The notes beneath the pieces were generated by a model. The model did not search any database. It was not told the origin of the DNA and saw only the letters and a program-made list of their open reading frames with translations. Shown here piece by piece: positions 1 through 10,852 of a stretch of 64,000 bases of DNA. The DNA lies in contig NZ_JAKREU010000001.1 in the NCBI RefSeq assembly GCF_022664435.1, forward strand, positions 124,001 to 188,000, given 5' to 3'. Source of the stretch: Sphingomonas panni (GTDB taxonomy: Bacteria; Pseudomonadota; Alphaproteobacteria; Sphingomonadales; Sphingomonadaceae). How positions within the stretch are numbered: the first letter of the stretch is position 1; every line of letters begins with the position of its first letter. A program made the position numbers and the translations under genes.

Positions 1-146
1 TATCATCCCGTCGCGTTCGTGCTGGCGGAAATCGGTGACGGCTCCCGTTTGATTGCCGGCGCCGCGCGTGTCGGCGGCGCTCCGTCAATCCGTTCAGGAG
101 GGCGGAACATGCAAGGGCCACGACTACCCCTGGGCCGCGCCCCCAA
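1..146. other. Left-edge stretch with no supported gene
   Basis: The first frame on the + strand is open from the window edge, and its first 20 or so residues (around HPVAFVLAEIGDGSR) look like the end of a real protein. The frame then stays open past the acnA terminator and into antisense acnA, where the residues stop looking protein-like. It may be the 3' end of a gene lying mostly outside the window with its true stop obscured, or chance. No other ORF here is convincing. Confidence 0.2.
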
Positions 147-187
147 GCAAAAGGCCGCGTCCCCCTGTCCAGGAGACGCGGCCCTTT
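147..187 (-). terminator. Intrinsic terminator of acnA
   Basis: Read on the minus strand, a GC-rich hairpin (GGCCGCGTC pairing with GACGCGGCC) is followed by a short T run. It lies 22 bases past the acnA stop codon. Confidence 0.75.
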
Positions 188-208
188 CCAGCCGTCAGGC
201 GGTACCGC

Positions 209-2884
<2,676 letters not shown>

Positions 2885-3175
2885 GCGGATCCTTCCCAGT
2901 TGGTCGCGGGCGGGATTCGACGGGCCGAGGGCCGTCGACGGAGAGGCCGCCGCGGGTAGGTTATCGAGCTGTACGCGTGGCCCTTAGCAACCGTGTCCAG
3001 CGGGGGGAAGTGGGTGAATCCTCGTTCGGGTACACGAACCGGGACTTTTACCTCAACACAAATGATTTCGATTTGCAATAGCGATATTGATGTCGGTTGC
3101 CGGCTTACCGCAGAGCGATCCGGCGCTGCGTGGAAGGGCTATCCTGACGAACGACCATTTTCCTACAAGGCTTTT
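2885..3175. other. Intergenic region between divergent acnA and the 3216 gene
   Basis: About 290 bases with no credible ORF. It must hold the acnA promoter (minus strand) and part of the promoter of the gene at 3216. I could not place -35/-10 boxes with confidence. An AT-richer patch lies around 3050-3095. Confidence 0.5.
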
Positions 3176-3190
3176 GTTCGTGTAACGTTC
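3176..3190 (+). promoter_or_regulatory. Candidate LexA (SOS) box, GTTC-N7-GTTC
   Basis: A perfect match to the alphaproteobacterial LexA consensus GTTC-N7-GTTC (half sites at 3176-3179 and 3187-3190), 25 bases before the start of the downstream gene. About one such match per window is expected by chance, so the position is the main support. Confidence 0.45.
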
Positions 3191-3215
3191 CGTCGTCGAG
3201 AATAGGGGGCGGACG

Positions 3216-3830
3216 ATGACAACGTATCGGGTGCGGCATGACGGATGGACGCCGCAGCGGCGGCGGGCGTTTCTGCGGGCGTTGGGCGAGACGGGATGCG
3301 TCCGAGATGCCTGTGCGCGCGCCCGGATTTCGAACACATCGGCCTATCGGATGCGCAAACGCTGCGCGACCTTTGCGCGGGCATGGGACCGGGCACTTAC
3401 CAAGGTAGCCCCCACCATCGAACAGGCGGCATTCGAACGCGCGGTCAACGGGTGGGAGGAACCGGTCTGGCACGGCGGCAAGCTGGTGGGATACCGCCGC
3501 CGCTTTTCGGACGGGTTGCTGCGCCTGCTGCTGACGCGGGGCACGCAGCGGGGCGCGGTTCCGGAGGCGGAAGCGGACCCGTTTCCGCGGAGCAAGGGAT
3601 GGGACCGGGCGACGCAGGCGGAAACCGACGCCCAGCTGCTGGCGAACGTGAAAGCGTTCAGGCGGCGGTTGGAGGCGGAAAAGGCCCAGAAGGCCTTGCC
3701 TTCGCCCGCCCCGGCCGCCACCACCCCGCCGATCGAACAGGGGGAAGGCGATGCAGGCGACGCGGATCGGGGAGCGGCGGGTGCTGTTCGTGATGGCGAC
3801 GGACCACGAATATGGACCCTGCCTGGCTGA
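3216..3830 (+). CDS. Hypothetical protein with N-terminal helix-turn-helix, terminase-small-subunit-like
   Basis: 204 residues. The N-terminal 60 residues (WTPQRRRAFLRALGETGCVRD then a basic helix around YRMRKRC) resemble the HTH of small DNA-binding proteins often annotated as phage terminase small subunit-like. The middle is basic and the last 50 residues are Ala/Pro/Asp-rich and probably disordered. No portal, large terminase or capsid gene is nearby, so a prophage origin is not supported. The ribosome site is GGGGGCGG just upstream of the ATG. Its 3' end overlaps the nucleosidase gene by 80 bases in another frame. A candidate SOS box precedes it. Confidence 0.6.
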   Translation: MTTYRVRHDGWTPQRRRAFLRALGETGCVRDACARARISNTSAYRMRKRCATFARAWDRALTKVAPTIEQAAFERAVNGWEEPVWHGGKLVGYRRRFSDGLLRLLLTRGTQRGAVPEAEADPFPRSKGWDRATQAETDAQLLANVKAFRRRLEAEKAQKALPSPAPAATTPPIEQGEGDAGDADRGAAGAVRDGDGPRIWTLPG

Positions 3831-4341
3831 ACGCTTCGTGCCGGTGATTACCGGGGTCGGGCCGGTCGAGGCGGCGGTCGTGACGACGCAGGCGCTGGCC
3901 GGGATGACCGCCCTGCCCGACCTGGTCGTGTCGATCGGGTCGGCGGGGTCGCGGGCCTTGCCGCTGGGCTCGGTGTGGCAGGTCGCCAGCGTATCATGGC
4001 GCGACATGGATGCGTCGCGGATCGGCTTTGCGAAGGGCGTGGTGCCCTTTGCCGATTTCGGCGCGGAACTGGCGCTGGCGACGCCGCTCGACTGGCCGAC
4101 CGCGCGGCTGTCCACCGGGGCGGACATCGTCGGGGGTGACGATTACGACCGGATCGATGCGGATATGGTCGACATGGAAAGCTATGCCGTGGTGCGGGCG
4201 TGCGCGCGGTTCGGGGTGCCGGTGATGGGCCTGCGCGGCATTTCGGACGGACCGGGCGAGCTGGAGGCGCTCGGCGGGTGGACCGCGATGCTGGGCGTGC
4301 TGGACGAACGGTTGGCGGGGATCGTGGACCGGTTGCCTTGA
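3751..4341 (+). CDS. mtnN: 5'-methylthioadenosine/S-adenosylhomocysteine nucleosidase-like protein
   Basis: 196 residues, shorter than the 232 of E. coli MTAN. The fold landmarks are present: an N-terminal strand RRVLFVMATDHE equivalent to GIIGAMEEE, the GVGPVEAA turn, the SIGSAG phosphate/ribose loop, the VDMESYAV motif with the ribose-binding Met-Glu pair, and the RGISD motif holding the catalytic Asp. The family hydrolyses MTA or SAH to adenine and a thioribose product. The ATG at 3751 has GGGGAAGG upstream and the gene lies 80 bases inside the previous one, so the two are probably cotranscribed. The exact nucleoside substrate (hopanoid adenosyl derivatives are possible in this group) is not fixed by the sequence. 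Confidence 0.75.
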   Translation: MQATRIGERRVLFVMATDHEYGPCLAERFVPVITGVGPVEAAVVTTQALAGMTALPDLVVSIGSAGSRALPLGSVWQVASVSWRDMDASRIGFAKGVVPFADFGAELALATPLDWPTARLSTGADIVGGDDYDRIDADMVDMESYAVVRACARFGVPVMGLRGISDGPGELEALGGWTAMLGVLDERLAGIVDRLP

Positions 4342-4347
4342 CGATTT

Positions 4348-4493
4348 GGTTCACGCGAAGGCGCGGAGACGCGAAGGGGTTGCGCTTGCGGCGATCATTC
4401 CCGCACCCGCAGGGTTCGTCCTGCGGTTCAGACCGCGACGACGTCTCCCGCTCGGGAGCGGCTGGGTACGCGCGAAACGCCTCCGCGTGAACC
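4348..4493. repeat. 146-bp element with 16-base inverted ends
   Basis: GGTTCACGCGAAGGCG at 4348-4363 is matched by CGCCTCCGCGTGAACC at 4478-4493 (15 of 16 pairs). The centre is GC-rich with smaller internal palindromes. It looks like a palindromic dispersed element or MITE-like remnant and fills the space after the nucleosidase gene. Confidence 0.5.
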
Positions 4494-4548
4494 GACTTTG
4501 AGGGCCGATCGACATTCGGCGCATTGGACGACTGCTACATCCCCCCAT

Positions 4549-4645
4549 CGTCACTCCCGCGCAGGCGGGAGTCCATATGCGCCAACGTCGCACATCCAGC
4601 CGAAGCGGCAGCGGTTATGGATTGCCGCCTTCGCGGGAATGGCGG
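4549..4645. repeat. REP-type palindrome pair (CCCGCGCAGGCGGGA family)
   Basis: The arm TCACTCCCGCGCAGGCGGGA at 4551 and the inverted arm around CCTTCGCGGGAATGG near 4630 flank a less conserved centre. The same family recurs at 16866, 21601 and 42119. Confidence 0.75.
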
Positions 4646-4653
4646 GGGGTGGC

Positions 4654-5730
4654 TTAAGCCCGGTCGAGGAAAACCACGCCTGGCACCGCGATGCGCGCCG
4701 GCGTCGGGCGCAACCGGCCGTCATAGGTCAGGTCGAGGATCGCGACATTGCCGCTGCGTTCGTTGGCGACCAGCAACTGGCCCGTCTCCTCCAGCAGCAG
4801 GAAGAAGCGCGGCCAGTCGCCGCCGCACGGGACATGCTGGGCAAGCGTCGCGCTGCCGTCCTCGGCGAGGTCGAACACGGCGAGGCTGTTATGGCCCCGG
4901 TTGGAGGCATAGAGGCGACGCCCGGCGCGATCGATCGCGATATGCGCGCCGTAGGACGTGCCCTGCCAGTCGGGCGGGAGCAGCGAGGTCGTGGCGCGGG
5001 GCGTCAGCGTACCGTCGAACTGCGCGTCGAGCGTGGTCAGCGTATTGGCCAGTTCGGTGACGACATAGGCGATCGGCAGGGTCGGGTGATAGGCCAGATG
5101 GCGCGGCCCCGATCCGGCCGGCGCGCGCCATGCGACCGCCGGATCGCCGATCTCCCCGGTCGACAGCGGATAGGCGAAGACCGCGTCGGCACCGAGATCG
5201 ACCGCGTGGAGGAAGCGGTTGTCGGGGGTGAAGCCGACCCAGTGCGCGTGCGGCCCCGCCTGGCGATCCTTGCGCGGGCCGGTGCCCTTGTGCTGGCGGA
5301 TGATGGGGGCCTGCGGCATGCCGGCGGCGAGCGGATAGAGCGCGACGGTGCCCGACGAATAGTTGGCGACGGCCAGCAGGCTGCCGTTCGGGGCAATCGC
5401 GATGTGGCAGGGATCGTCGCCGCCGCTCGGCAGGTCGGCAAGGATCCTGCCGCTGCGGTCGGTCGCGACCATCCGCCCCTGCGCGAACTCCCGCACGAAA
5501 TAACGCATGTCGCCGCGCGACACGCCGAAGGATGCGTCCTTCAATGCCGGATCGGCGTCGCCGACGCTCCAGCTGCGGCCCGATGCGGTCAGGCGATAGA
5601 CGCCCGCCCCACCCTTTCCGGCATAGGTGCCGGCGATCAACGCCTGCCGCCAGCCCTGCGCCCGGACGGGCAGGGCGGACAAGGTAGCGGTGGCGGCCAT
5701 GCCGGCCAGAACGGAGCGTCGCGTGGTCAT
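4654..5730 (-). CDS. Lactonase family protein (6-phosphogluconolactonase-like beta-propeller), Tat-exported
   Basis: 358 residues. The N-terminus MTTRRSVLAGMAATATLSAL has the twin-arginine and hydrophobic stretch of a Tat signal peptide, followed by a cleavage-like ALPVRAQG. The rest repeats propeller blades typical of the YbhE/lactonase family, including HAHWVGFTPDNRF, GPRHLAYHPTLPIAYV, YGAHIAID and GGDWPRFF. Family members hydrolyse sugar lactones such as 6-phosphogluconolactone, but an exported member more likely handles a periplasmic lactone. It stands alone and lies 35 bases from the sodC stop on the same strand. Confidence 0.82.
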   Translation of the reverse strand: MTTRRSVLAGMAATATLSALPVRAQGWRQALIAGTYAGKGGAGVYRLTASGRSWSVGDADPALKDASFGVSRGDMRYFVREFAQGRMVATDRSGRILADLPSGGDDPCHIAIAPNGSLLAVANYSSGTVALYPLAAGMPQAPIIRQHKGTGPRKDRQAGPHAHWVGFTPDNRFLHAVDLGADAVFAYPLSTGEIGDPAVAWRAPAGSGPRHLAYHPTLPIAYVVTELANTLTTLDAQFDGTLTPRATTSLLPPDWQGTSYGAHIAIDRAGRRLYASNRGHNSLAVFDLAEDGSATLAQHVPCGGDWPRFFLLLEETGQLLVANERSGNVAILDLTYDGRLRPTPARIAVPGVVFLDRA

Positions 5731-5765
5731 GGACCCGCTATGCGCCGCCCGGGCCGGCCATGCAA

Positions 5766-6290
5766 TCAGGCGGCGGTGAACACGCCGCAGGCGATGCGAC
5801 CGCCCGAATTGCCCGACGGGTCGGTCTTGTAATCGTCGGCACCGGCATGGATCACGAAGGCCGAGCCATCGGCGTCGAGCAACCCGTCCATCGTACCGGA
5901 GGGCAGCATGATCGTCACCGACCCCGACCCATCGGCACCGATGGTCAGGTTGGGCGCGTCGCCCGCGTGCGGGCCGGCGGGGTTGCTGGTGCCGTGCTGC
6001 TTCGCGGTCGGGTTCCAGTGGCCGCCGGCGGTGGTGAAGTCGGGCGCGTCGCAGCGGCCGGTGGTGTGGACATGCGCGCCGTGCAGGCCGGCGGGCATAC
6101 CGCGCGCGTCGATCCGAATCTGGATACCGCCCGCCATTTCGGTCGCGGTGACGGTGCCGACATCGGCCCCGGTGGCGGTGCGCAGCGGCGCGGTGGCGGT
6201 CCGGCCGGCGGTGGCGCCGGTCGACCCGGTCGTGGTGCAGCCGGCAAGGGCGGTGGCGGCGATGGCGGTGAGCAAGGTGGCACGCAGCAT
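5766..6290 (-). CDS. sodC: Cu/Zn superoxide dismutase, lipoprotein
   Basis: 174 residues. The lipobox LAGC falls at residues 15-18 after a short hydrophobic signal, so the enzyme should be membrane-anchored in the periplasm. Metal ligands are clear: HGAHVHTTG (copper His pair), GGHWNPTAKQHG (zinc/bridging His), and a C-terminal SAFVIHAGADDYKTDPSGNSGGRI with the last copper His and catalytic Arg. It dismutates superoxide to peroxide and oxygen. The ATG at 6290 is preceded by AAAGGGGAAC. Confidence 0.95.
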   Translation of the reverse strand: MLRATLLTAIAATALAGCTTTGSTGATAGRTATAPLRTATGADVGTVTATEMAGGIQIRIDARGMPAGLHGAHVHTTGRCDAPDFTTAGGHWNPTAKQHGTSNPAGPHAGDAPNLTIGADGSGSVTIMLPSGTMDGLLDADGSAFVIHAGADDYKTDPSGNSGGRIACGVFTAA

Positions 6291-6346
6291 GATCGAGTTC
6301 CCCTTTGATACAGATGCGGAATGTTTCGGCGGTACGGGCGGTTCCG

Positions 6347-7138
6347 TCAGGGCGTCATCGGTCCGGCGAGCAGCAGCGGATCGATCCGCGCGTCGAGCCA
6401 TTTCATGCTCCAGTGGAGATGCGGTCCGGTCGCCCGCCCGGTCGCGCCGATGGCGCCGACGACCTGCCCCTGACGCACCGGGTCGCCGGGCTTCACGTCG
6501 ATCCGCGACAGGTGCAGGAACGCGCTGTTCAGCCCCATGCCATGGTCGATCATCAGCAGATTGCCCTCCAGCGTGAAGGGCGCGGATGCGGCGAGGATGA
6601 CGACGCCGTCCGCCGGCGCGGCGACGGGCGTGCCGGTCGGCCGGGCGACATCGACGCCCGAATGATAGGCCCCGGGTTCGCCGGCATAGATGCGCTGCGC
6701 CCCGAACAGGCCGGAGATGCGGCCCTTGACCGGCCAGGCGAAGCGTTGCCGCCACCCCTGCGCATCGGTCGCCTTGTCGCGCGCGGCGGCGATCTGCGCC
6801 AGTTCGGGGGCGCGGCGGCGCTGGAACTCGGCGGAGGGCTGCGACACGCGGGGCAGGGTCGGCAGGCGTTCGATCCGCCACGCGCGGGGCGCTACGGTCA
6901 GCGGGCGGACGAGGCGCTGGCCGTCGGGGAGCGTCGCGACCAGCGTCGCGGACGGGCCGGCGTCGCGGTCGAACGCGATCAGGAAGCGGCCGTCCGGGGC
7001 GACGGCGACCGGCTGTCCGTCCAGCTGCAGCGTCGCGCCTGCGGCAACGCTGCCGGTCAGGACGGCGCCCTGCCCCGGCGTGCCGCTCAGCACGATGGCG
7101 GCGGGGGCGGCCGCGATCAGGACGGCAGCGGCGATCAC
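6347..7138 (-). CDS. M23 family peptidoglycan endopeptidase
   Basis: 263 residues from a GTG at 7138 that overlaps the stop of the upstream gene as GTGA, which suggests translational coupling. An in-frame ATG at 7204 would give 285 residues but lies well inside the neighbour. An N-terminal hydrophobic stretch (VIAAAVLIAAAPAAIVL) acts as signal or anchor, a beta-rich region follows, and the C-terminal LytM/M23 domain has the zinc motifs HSGVDVARP and HLHWS. Such enzymes cut peptide cross-bridges in the periplasmic wall or activate amidases. All zinc ligands seem present, so it is probably active. Confidence 0.88.
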   Translation of the reverse strand: MIAAAVLIAAAPAAIVLSGTPGQGAVLTGSVAAGATLQLDGQPVAVAPDGRFLIAFDRDAGPSATLVATLPDGQRLVRPLTVAPRAWRIERLPTLPRVSQPSAEFQRRRAPELAQIAAARDKATDAQGWRQRFAWPVKGRISGLFGAQRIYAGEPGAYHSGVDVARPTGTPVAAPADGVVILAASAPFTLEGNLLMIDHGMGLNSAFLHLSRIDVKPGDPVRQGQVVGAIGATGRATGPHLHWSMKWLDARIDPLLLAGPMTP

Positions 7139-7332
7139 TCGGGTGCGAGCGCCTTGGTCGACGCCTCGGCATCGACATAGGCTTCCTGCCGGCCTGCGTT
7201 CCAATAGCGCAGCTCGTCGAGCGGGATGCGGCTGCCGGTAACCGCGCAGGTCACGAAATCGCCATCGGCCAGCACCCGGAAATTATTGGTGAGGTAATGG
7301 AGCTTGGCGGGGCGGCTTTCGGGCTTCAGCAT
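7135..7332 (-). CDS. DUF2093 domain protein
   Basis: 65 residues matching the short DUF2093 family of alphaproteobacteria: the core KLHYLTNNFRVLADGDFVTCAVTG is followed by IPLDELRYWNAGRQEAY. No function is known. It sits between xseA (15 bases upstream) and the M23 gene (4-base overlap) on the same strand, so the three are probably one transcript. Confidence 0.88.
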   Translation of the reverse strand: MLKPESRPAKLHYLTNNFRVLADGDFVTCAVTGSRIPLDELRYWNAGRQEAYVDAEASTKALAPE

Positions 7333-7346
7333 CGTGGGTGTCCGCT

Positions 7347-8864
7347 TCAGAGCAGGGTGGGTTGCGTGGGTTCGACATAGGCGCGCCCTCCGGCACGCTC
7401 AACCTTCGCGTCCAGCACGCCGTCGCGGAAGTGGAGCTGGAGCGCGCCGGCCGCGCGCGCATCGGCGGCGGTGGCGACGGTCTTGCCGTTCGTCCTGGCG
7501 ACGACGCGGACATAGCCTTTTTGCAGCAGATTGTCGGGGTTCACCTGCTCCAGCATCCGGGCGGTGCCGTCGAACCGGGCGCGCGCCTGCGCCAGCCGCT
7601 GGGTCAGCATCGCGGGGCGCAGCGCATGGCCGTGGCGGTCGAGGCTGCGCCGGGCGGTCGCGACGCGCCGTTCGAGCGCGAGCGACAGGCGGCCGGCGGC
7701 ATCGTCCAGCCGCTGGCGCTGCGGCCCCAGCAGCGCGTCGCGGCGGGGCATCACCCGGACCAGCGCGGCCAGTTGCTCGCGCCCCCGGTCGTGATAGCGC
7801 CGCACGCAGCGTTGGGTGCGCAGCGACAGGGTGGCGATGGTATGGGCGAGATCGGCGCGGACCGGGACCGCGAGTTCGGCGGCGGCGGTCGGCGTCGGCG
7901 CACGCAGGTCGGCGGCGTGGTCGCACAAGGTCGTGTCGGTCTCATGCCCGACCGCCGAGATGACCGGGATCGGCGAGGCGGCGACGGCGCGGACGACGAC
8001 TTCCTCGTTGAAGCACCACAGGTCCTCGATCGAGCCACCGCCGCGCGCTACGATGAGAAGGTCGGGGCGGTAGATGGTGGCATCACTACCCGTACCCCGG
8101 CGGAGGCCGGGGTCCAGTTGAGCGACGTTTGCGGCTCCTTCCGATTGTTCCGTAACTGGACCCCGGCCTTCGCCGGGGTACGGCTTTGGTTCGCTGGGAG
8201 GGGCGTTGTCCTCCCTCAAGATCGGGCGCGAGGGAAGCGCCGCGAACCCGCGCACCGCCGCCGCGATCTCGGCTGCGGCACCTTCGCCCTGCACCTTCAC
8301 CGGCCAGACCAGCACATGGGTCGGGCAGCGATCGGCCAGCCGATGGAGGATGTCGCGGATGACCGCGCCGGTCGGCGAGGTGACGATGCCGATGGTGCGC
8401 GGCAGGAAGGGCAGCGGGCGCTTCTTCGCCGGATCGAACAGCCCCTCGCCCGCCAGCTTACCTTTGAGTTTCTCCAGCAGCGCCATCAGCGCGCCTTCGC
8501 CGGCCAGTTCCAGATGATCGATCACGATCTGGTAGCGCGAGCGGCCGGGATAGGTGGTGAGCTTGCCCGTCGCGATCACCTCCACCCCATCCTGCGGGGT
8601 GAAGGCCAGCCGGCCGGCCGATCCGCGCCACATGACACCGTCGATCAGCGCGGCATCGTCCTTCAGCGCCAGATAGACATGGCCCGACGACGCACGCTTA
8701 TAGCCCGAGATTTCGCCGCGCAGCCGGACGCGGCCGAACTCCCCCTCGACCATGCGCTTCAGCCGGCCGGCGAGTTCGCTGACGCTTTCGGGCGCGGCGT
8801 TGTCGTTCGCGCGCGGCTCGGCTACGAGCCGGCTCGACATAAAATCGGGGAAACGATCGTCCAT
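7347..8864 (-). CDS. xseA: Exodeoxyribonuclease VII large subunit, with an in-frame REP insertion
   Basis: 505 residues against about 450 in E. coli. The OB-fold domain ([14 protein letters not shown]...GEISGYK) is at residues 25-125 and the catalytic region follows with [30 protein letters not shown] and [13 protein letters not shown]. The enzyme with XseB degrades single-stranded DNA into oligonucleotides. Residues about 228-258 are encoded by a complete REP palindrome, between helix [10 protein letters not shown] and strand [12 protein letters not shown], where the E. coli protein has only a short turn. The start ATG at 8864 has an AGGA-like site upstream; an in-frame ATG at 8840 is possible. 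The start codon overlaps that of divergent purD. Confidence 0.93.
   Translation of the reverse strand: MDDRFPDFMSSRLVAEPRANDNAAPESVSELAGRLKRMVEGEFGRVRLRGEISGYKRASSGHVYLALKDDAALIDGVMWRGSAGRLAFTPQDGVEVIATGKLTTYPGRSRYQIVIDHLELAGEGALMALLEKLKGKLAGEGLFDPAKKRPLPFLPRTIGIVTSPTGAVIRDILHRLADRCPTHVLVWPVKVQGEGAAAEIAAAVRGFAALPSRPILREDNAPPSEPKPYPGEGRGPVTEQSEGAANVAQLDPGLRRGTGSDATIYRPDLLIVARGGGSIEDLWCFNEEVVVRAVAASPIPVISAVGHETDTTLCDHAADLRAPTPTAAAELAVPVRADLAHTIATLSLRTQRCVRRYHDRGREQLAALVRVMPRRDALLGPQRQRLDDAAGRLSLALERRVATARRSLDRHGHALRPAMLTQRLAQARARFDGTARMLEQVNPDNLLQKGYVRVVARTNGKTVATAADARAAGALQLHFRDGVLDAKVERAGGRAYVEPTQPTLL
8091..8181. repeat. REP palindrome inside the xseA coding region (CCCCGGCGnAGGCCGGGG family)
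   Basis: Arms CGTACCCCGGCGGAGGCCGG at 8091 and an inverted arm ending GCCGGGGTACG near 8181 enclose a 32-base centre. The same element lies intergenically at 33109-33201 with matching arms. Within xseA it is read through in frame without stops. Confidence 0.85.
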
Positions 8865-10134
8865 GAATGTCCTGTTGATCGGATCGGGTGGGCGCGAACA
8901 TGCGCTGGCGTGGAAGCTGGCGCAGTCACCGCTCCTCGATACGCTTTATGCCGCGCCCGGCAACCCCGGCATCGCCCAATCCGCGACGCTGGTCCCGCTG
9001 GACGTCGCCGACCACGGCGCGGTGGTGCGCTTCTGCGCCGAACGGTCGGTGAAGCTGGTGGTGGTCGGGCCGGAAGCGCCGCTGGTCGCCGGCCTTGCCG
9101 ACGATCTGCGGGCCGCCGGCATCGCGACGTTCGGGCCGTCCGCCGCGGCCGCGCAGCTGGAAGGATCGAAGGGCTATACCAAGGATCTGTGCCGCGAGGC
9201 GGATATCCCGACCGCCGGCTATGTCCGCGTGTCGTCGCTGGACGACGCGATCGCGGCGCTCGCCCCCTTCTCGCTGCCGGTCGTCATCAAGGCCGATGGC
9301 CTTGCGGCGGGCAAGGGCGTGACGGTGGCGATGGACCGCGCCAAGGCCGAGGGCGCGCTCGCCGCGATCTTTGCCGATGCCGGCGGCGAGGCGGTGATTG
9401 AGGAGTTTCTGGCGGGTGAAGAGGCCAGCCTGTTCGTGCTGACCGATGGCGTCACGCTGCTGCCGTTCGGGTCGGCGCAGGACCATAAGCGGGTCGGCGA
9501 CGGCGATACCGGTCCGAATACCGGCGGCATGGGAGCCTATTCTCCCGCGCCGGTGCTGACCCCGGCGCTGGAGAAACTGGCGATCGAGACGATCGTCGCA
9601 CCGACCGTGGCGGCGATGGCCAAGCGCGGTACGCCCTATTCGGGCGTCCTCTATGCCGGGCTGATGCTGACCGATCGAGGTCCCAAGCTGATCGAATATA
9701 ATGCGCGCTTCGGCGATCCCGAGGCCCAAGTGCTGATGGCGCGGCTGGACAGCGACCTGCTGCCGGTGCTGCTGGCGGTGGCGCAGGGGACGCTGGGCAC
9801 GGTCGAGCCGCCGGTATTCAGCGACGATAGCGCGCTGACGGTGGTCATGGCGGCACCGGGCTATCCGGGTACGCCGCAGACCGGCCGTCCGATCGGCGGG
9901 ATCGACGCGGCGGAGGCGACCGGCGCGACCGTGTTTCATGCGGGAACCCGTTCGGAGGGTGCGGGCGTTGTGACCGCCGGTGGCCGAGTGCTGGCCGTGA
10001 CCGGGCGCGGGGCGAACGTTACCGCCGCGCAGGAAACGGCCTATCGCGCGGTCGATGCGCTCGACTTTCCGGGCTTCTGCCGCCGTGACATCGGCTGGCG
10101 CGAAGTCGCGCGCGAAGCGGCGATGAAGGATTGA
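8863..10134 (+). CDS. purD: Phosphoribosylamine-glycine ligase (GAR synthetase)
   Basis: 423 residues, the normal PurD length. It makes glycinamide ribonucleotide from phosphoribosylamine, glycine and ATP, the second step of purine synthesis. The start [19 protein letters not shown] is the canonical N-terminus. The ATP-grasp domain shows [52 protein letters not shown] and the metal site YNARFGDPE. The ATG at 8863 shares bases with the xseA start codon on the other strand. The promoter must therefore lie within the xseA coding sequence. Confidence 0.97.
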   Translation: MNVLLIGSGGREHALAWKLAQSPLLDTLYAAPGNPGIAQSATLVPLDVADHGAVVRFCAERSVKLVVVGPEAPLVAGLADDLRAAGIATFGPSAAAAQLEGSKGYTKDLCREADIPTAGYVRVSSLDDAIAALAPFSLPVVIKADGLAAGKGVTVAMDRAKAEGALAAIFADAGGEAVIEEFLAGEEASLFVLTDGVTLLPFGSAQDHKRVGDGDTGPNTGGMGAYSPAPVLTPALEKLAIETIVAPTVAAMAKRGTPYSGVLYAGLMLTDRGPKLIEYNARFGDPEAQVLMARLDSDLLPVLLAVAQGTLGTVEPPVFSDDSALTVVMAAPGYPGTPQTGRPIGGIDAAEATGATVFHAGTRSEGAGVVTAGGRVLAVTGRGANVTAAQETAYRAVDALDFPGFCRRDIGWREVAREAAMKD

Positions 10135-10138
10135 GACG

Positions 10139-10774
10139 ATGGATAGCGGCACCACTCCCCTGCAATCGCCCGGTTTCCTGGGCGCGCTGACGACGGTCCA
10201 TTTCGTCATCATCGCCGTGCTGGCGGTGCTGACGATCATCGGCATCGCCTATGGCATGAAGCTGGCGCGCGCGCGGCGACAGGCATCGCGCGAGCTGGAC
10301 GACGCCGGGCACCTCGAACGCGGCGATGTGCCGGCCCGTGAGGCGGACGTGGCGATACCGGTGCGGGAAGCCGCCCCGGTCGAGCGAGCGCCCGAGCCGG
10401 TCGCGCCTGCGCCGGTCGAACCGGTGGTCGCGCCGGCACCCGTCGCAAAGCCGGTGCCCACCCAGCCAGCGCCCGCCCCCGTCGTCGCTCCGGCCCCCGC
10501 GACCGTCGTCACGCCCCCGCCAGTGCCGGCAGCCGGCACCACCGACCTGACCCGCCTCAAGGGTCTGGGGCCGAAGGTCGCGGCGATGCTGGTCGAACAG
10601 GGCGTGCCGGACATCGCGACGCTGGCGACACTGGATGCGGCACGGGCCGATGCGGTCGCCGCGCAGCTGGGCATGTTCGCCCCGCGCATGGCGAAGGACC
10701 GCTGGGTCGAGCAGGCGCGATTCCTGGCGGCGGGCGATGTGGCGGGGTTCGAGGCGACGTTCGGGAAGCTGTAG
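10139..10774 (+). CDS. Membrane-anchored helix-hairpin-helix protein
   Basis: 211 residues, 4 bases after the purD stop, so likely cotranscribed. One transmembrane segment (HFVIIAVLAVLTIIGIAYGMKL, residues 21-43) is followed by a charged stretch, a long Pro/Ala/Val-rich linker (about residues 75-135), and a C-terminal HhH-like module containing LTRLKGLGPKVAAMLVEQGV. This last domain is like the small HhH units of the RPA/L21-type 'helix-hairpin-helix' family seen in many alphaproteobacteria. DNA or protein binding is possible; no specific role can be assigned. Confidence 0.75.
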   Translation: MDSGTTPLQSPGFLGALTTVHFVIIAVLAVLTIIGIAYGMKLARARRQASRELDDAGHLERGDVPAREADVAIPVREAAPVERAPEPVAPAPVEPVVAPAPVAKPVPTQPAPAPVVAPAPATVVTPPPVPAAGTTDLTRLKGLGPKVAAMLVEQGVPDIATLATLDAARADAVAAQLGMFAPRMAKDRWVEQARFLAAGDVAGFEATFGKL

Positions 10775-10852
10775 GAAGGCGTGACCAGGGAGAACCAGTC
10801 GCGCCGTCCCGATCCGCTGTCGGTTTTTCCGATCGGGATGGTAAAGTGGGAA

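Noticed and set aside
3216..3830. Prophage remnant
   Set aside because: The single terminase-like HTH protein has no phage genes around it and base use matches the region.
10790..10840. Terminator between the HhH and GNAT genes
   Set aside because: TCCCGATC and GATCGGGA form a short stem, but there is no T run on either side and the loop is long.
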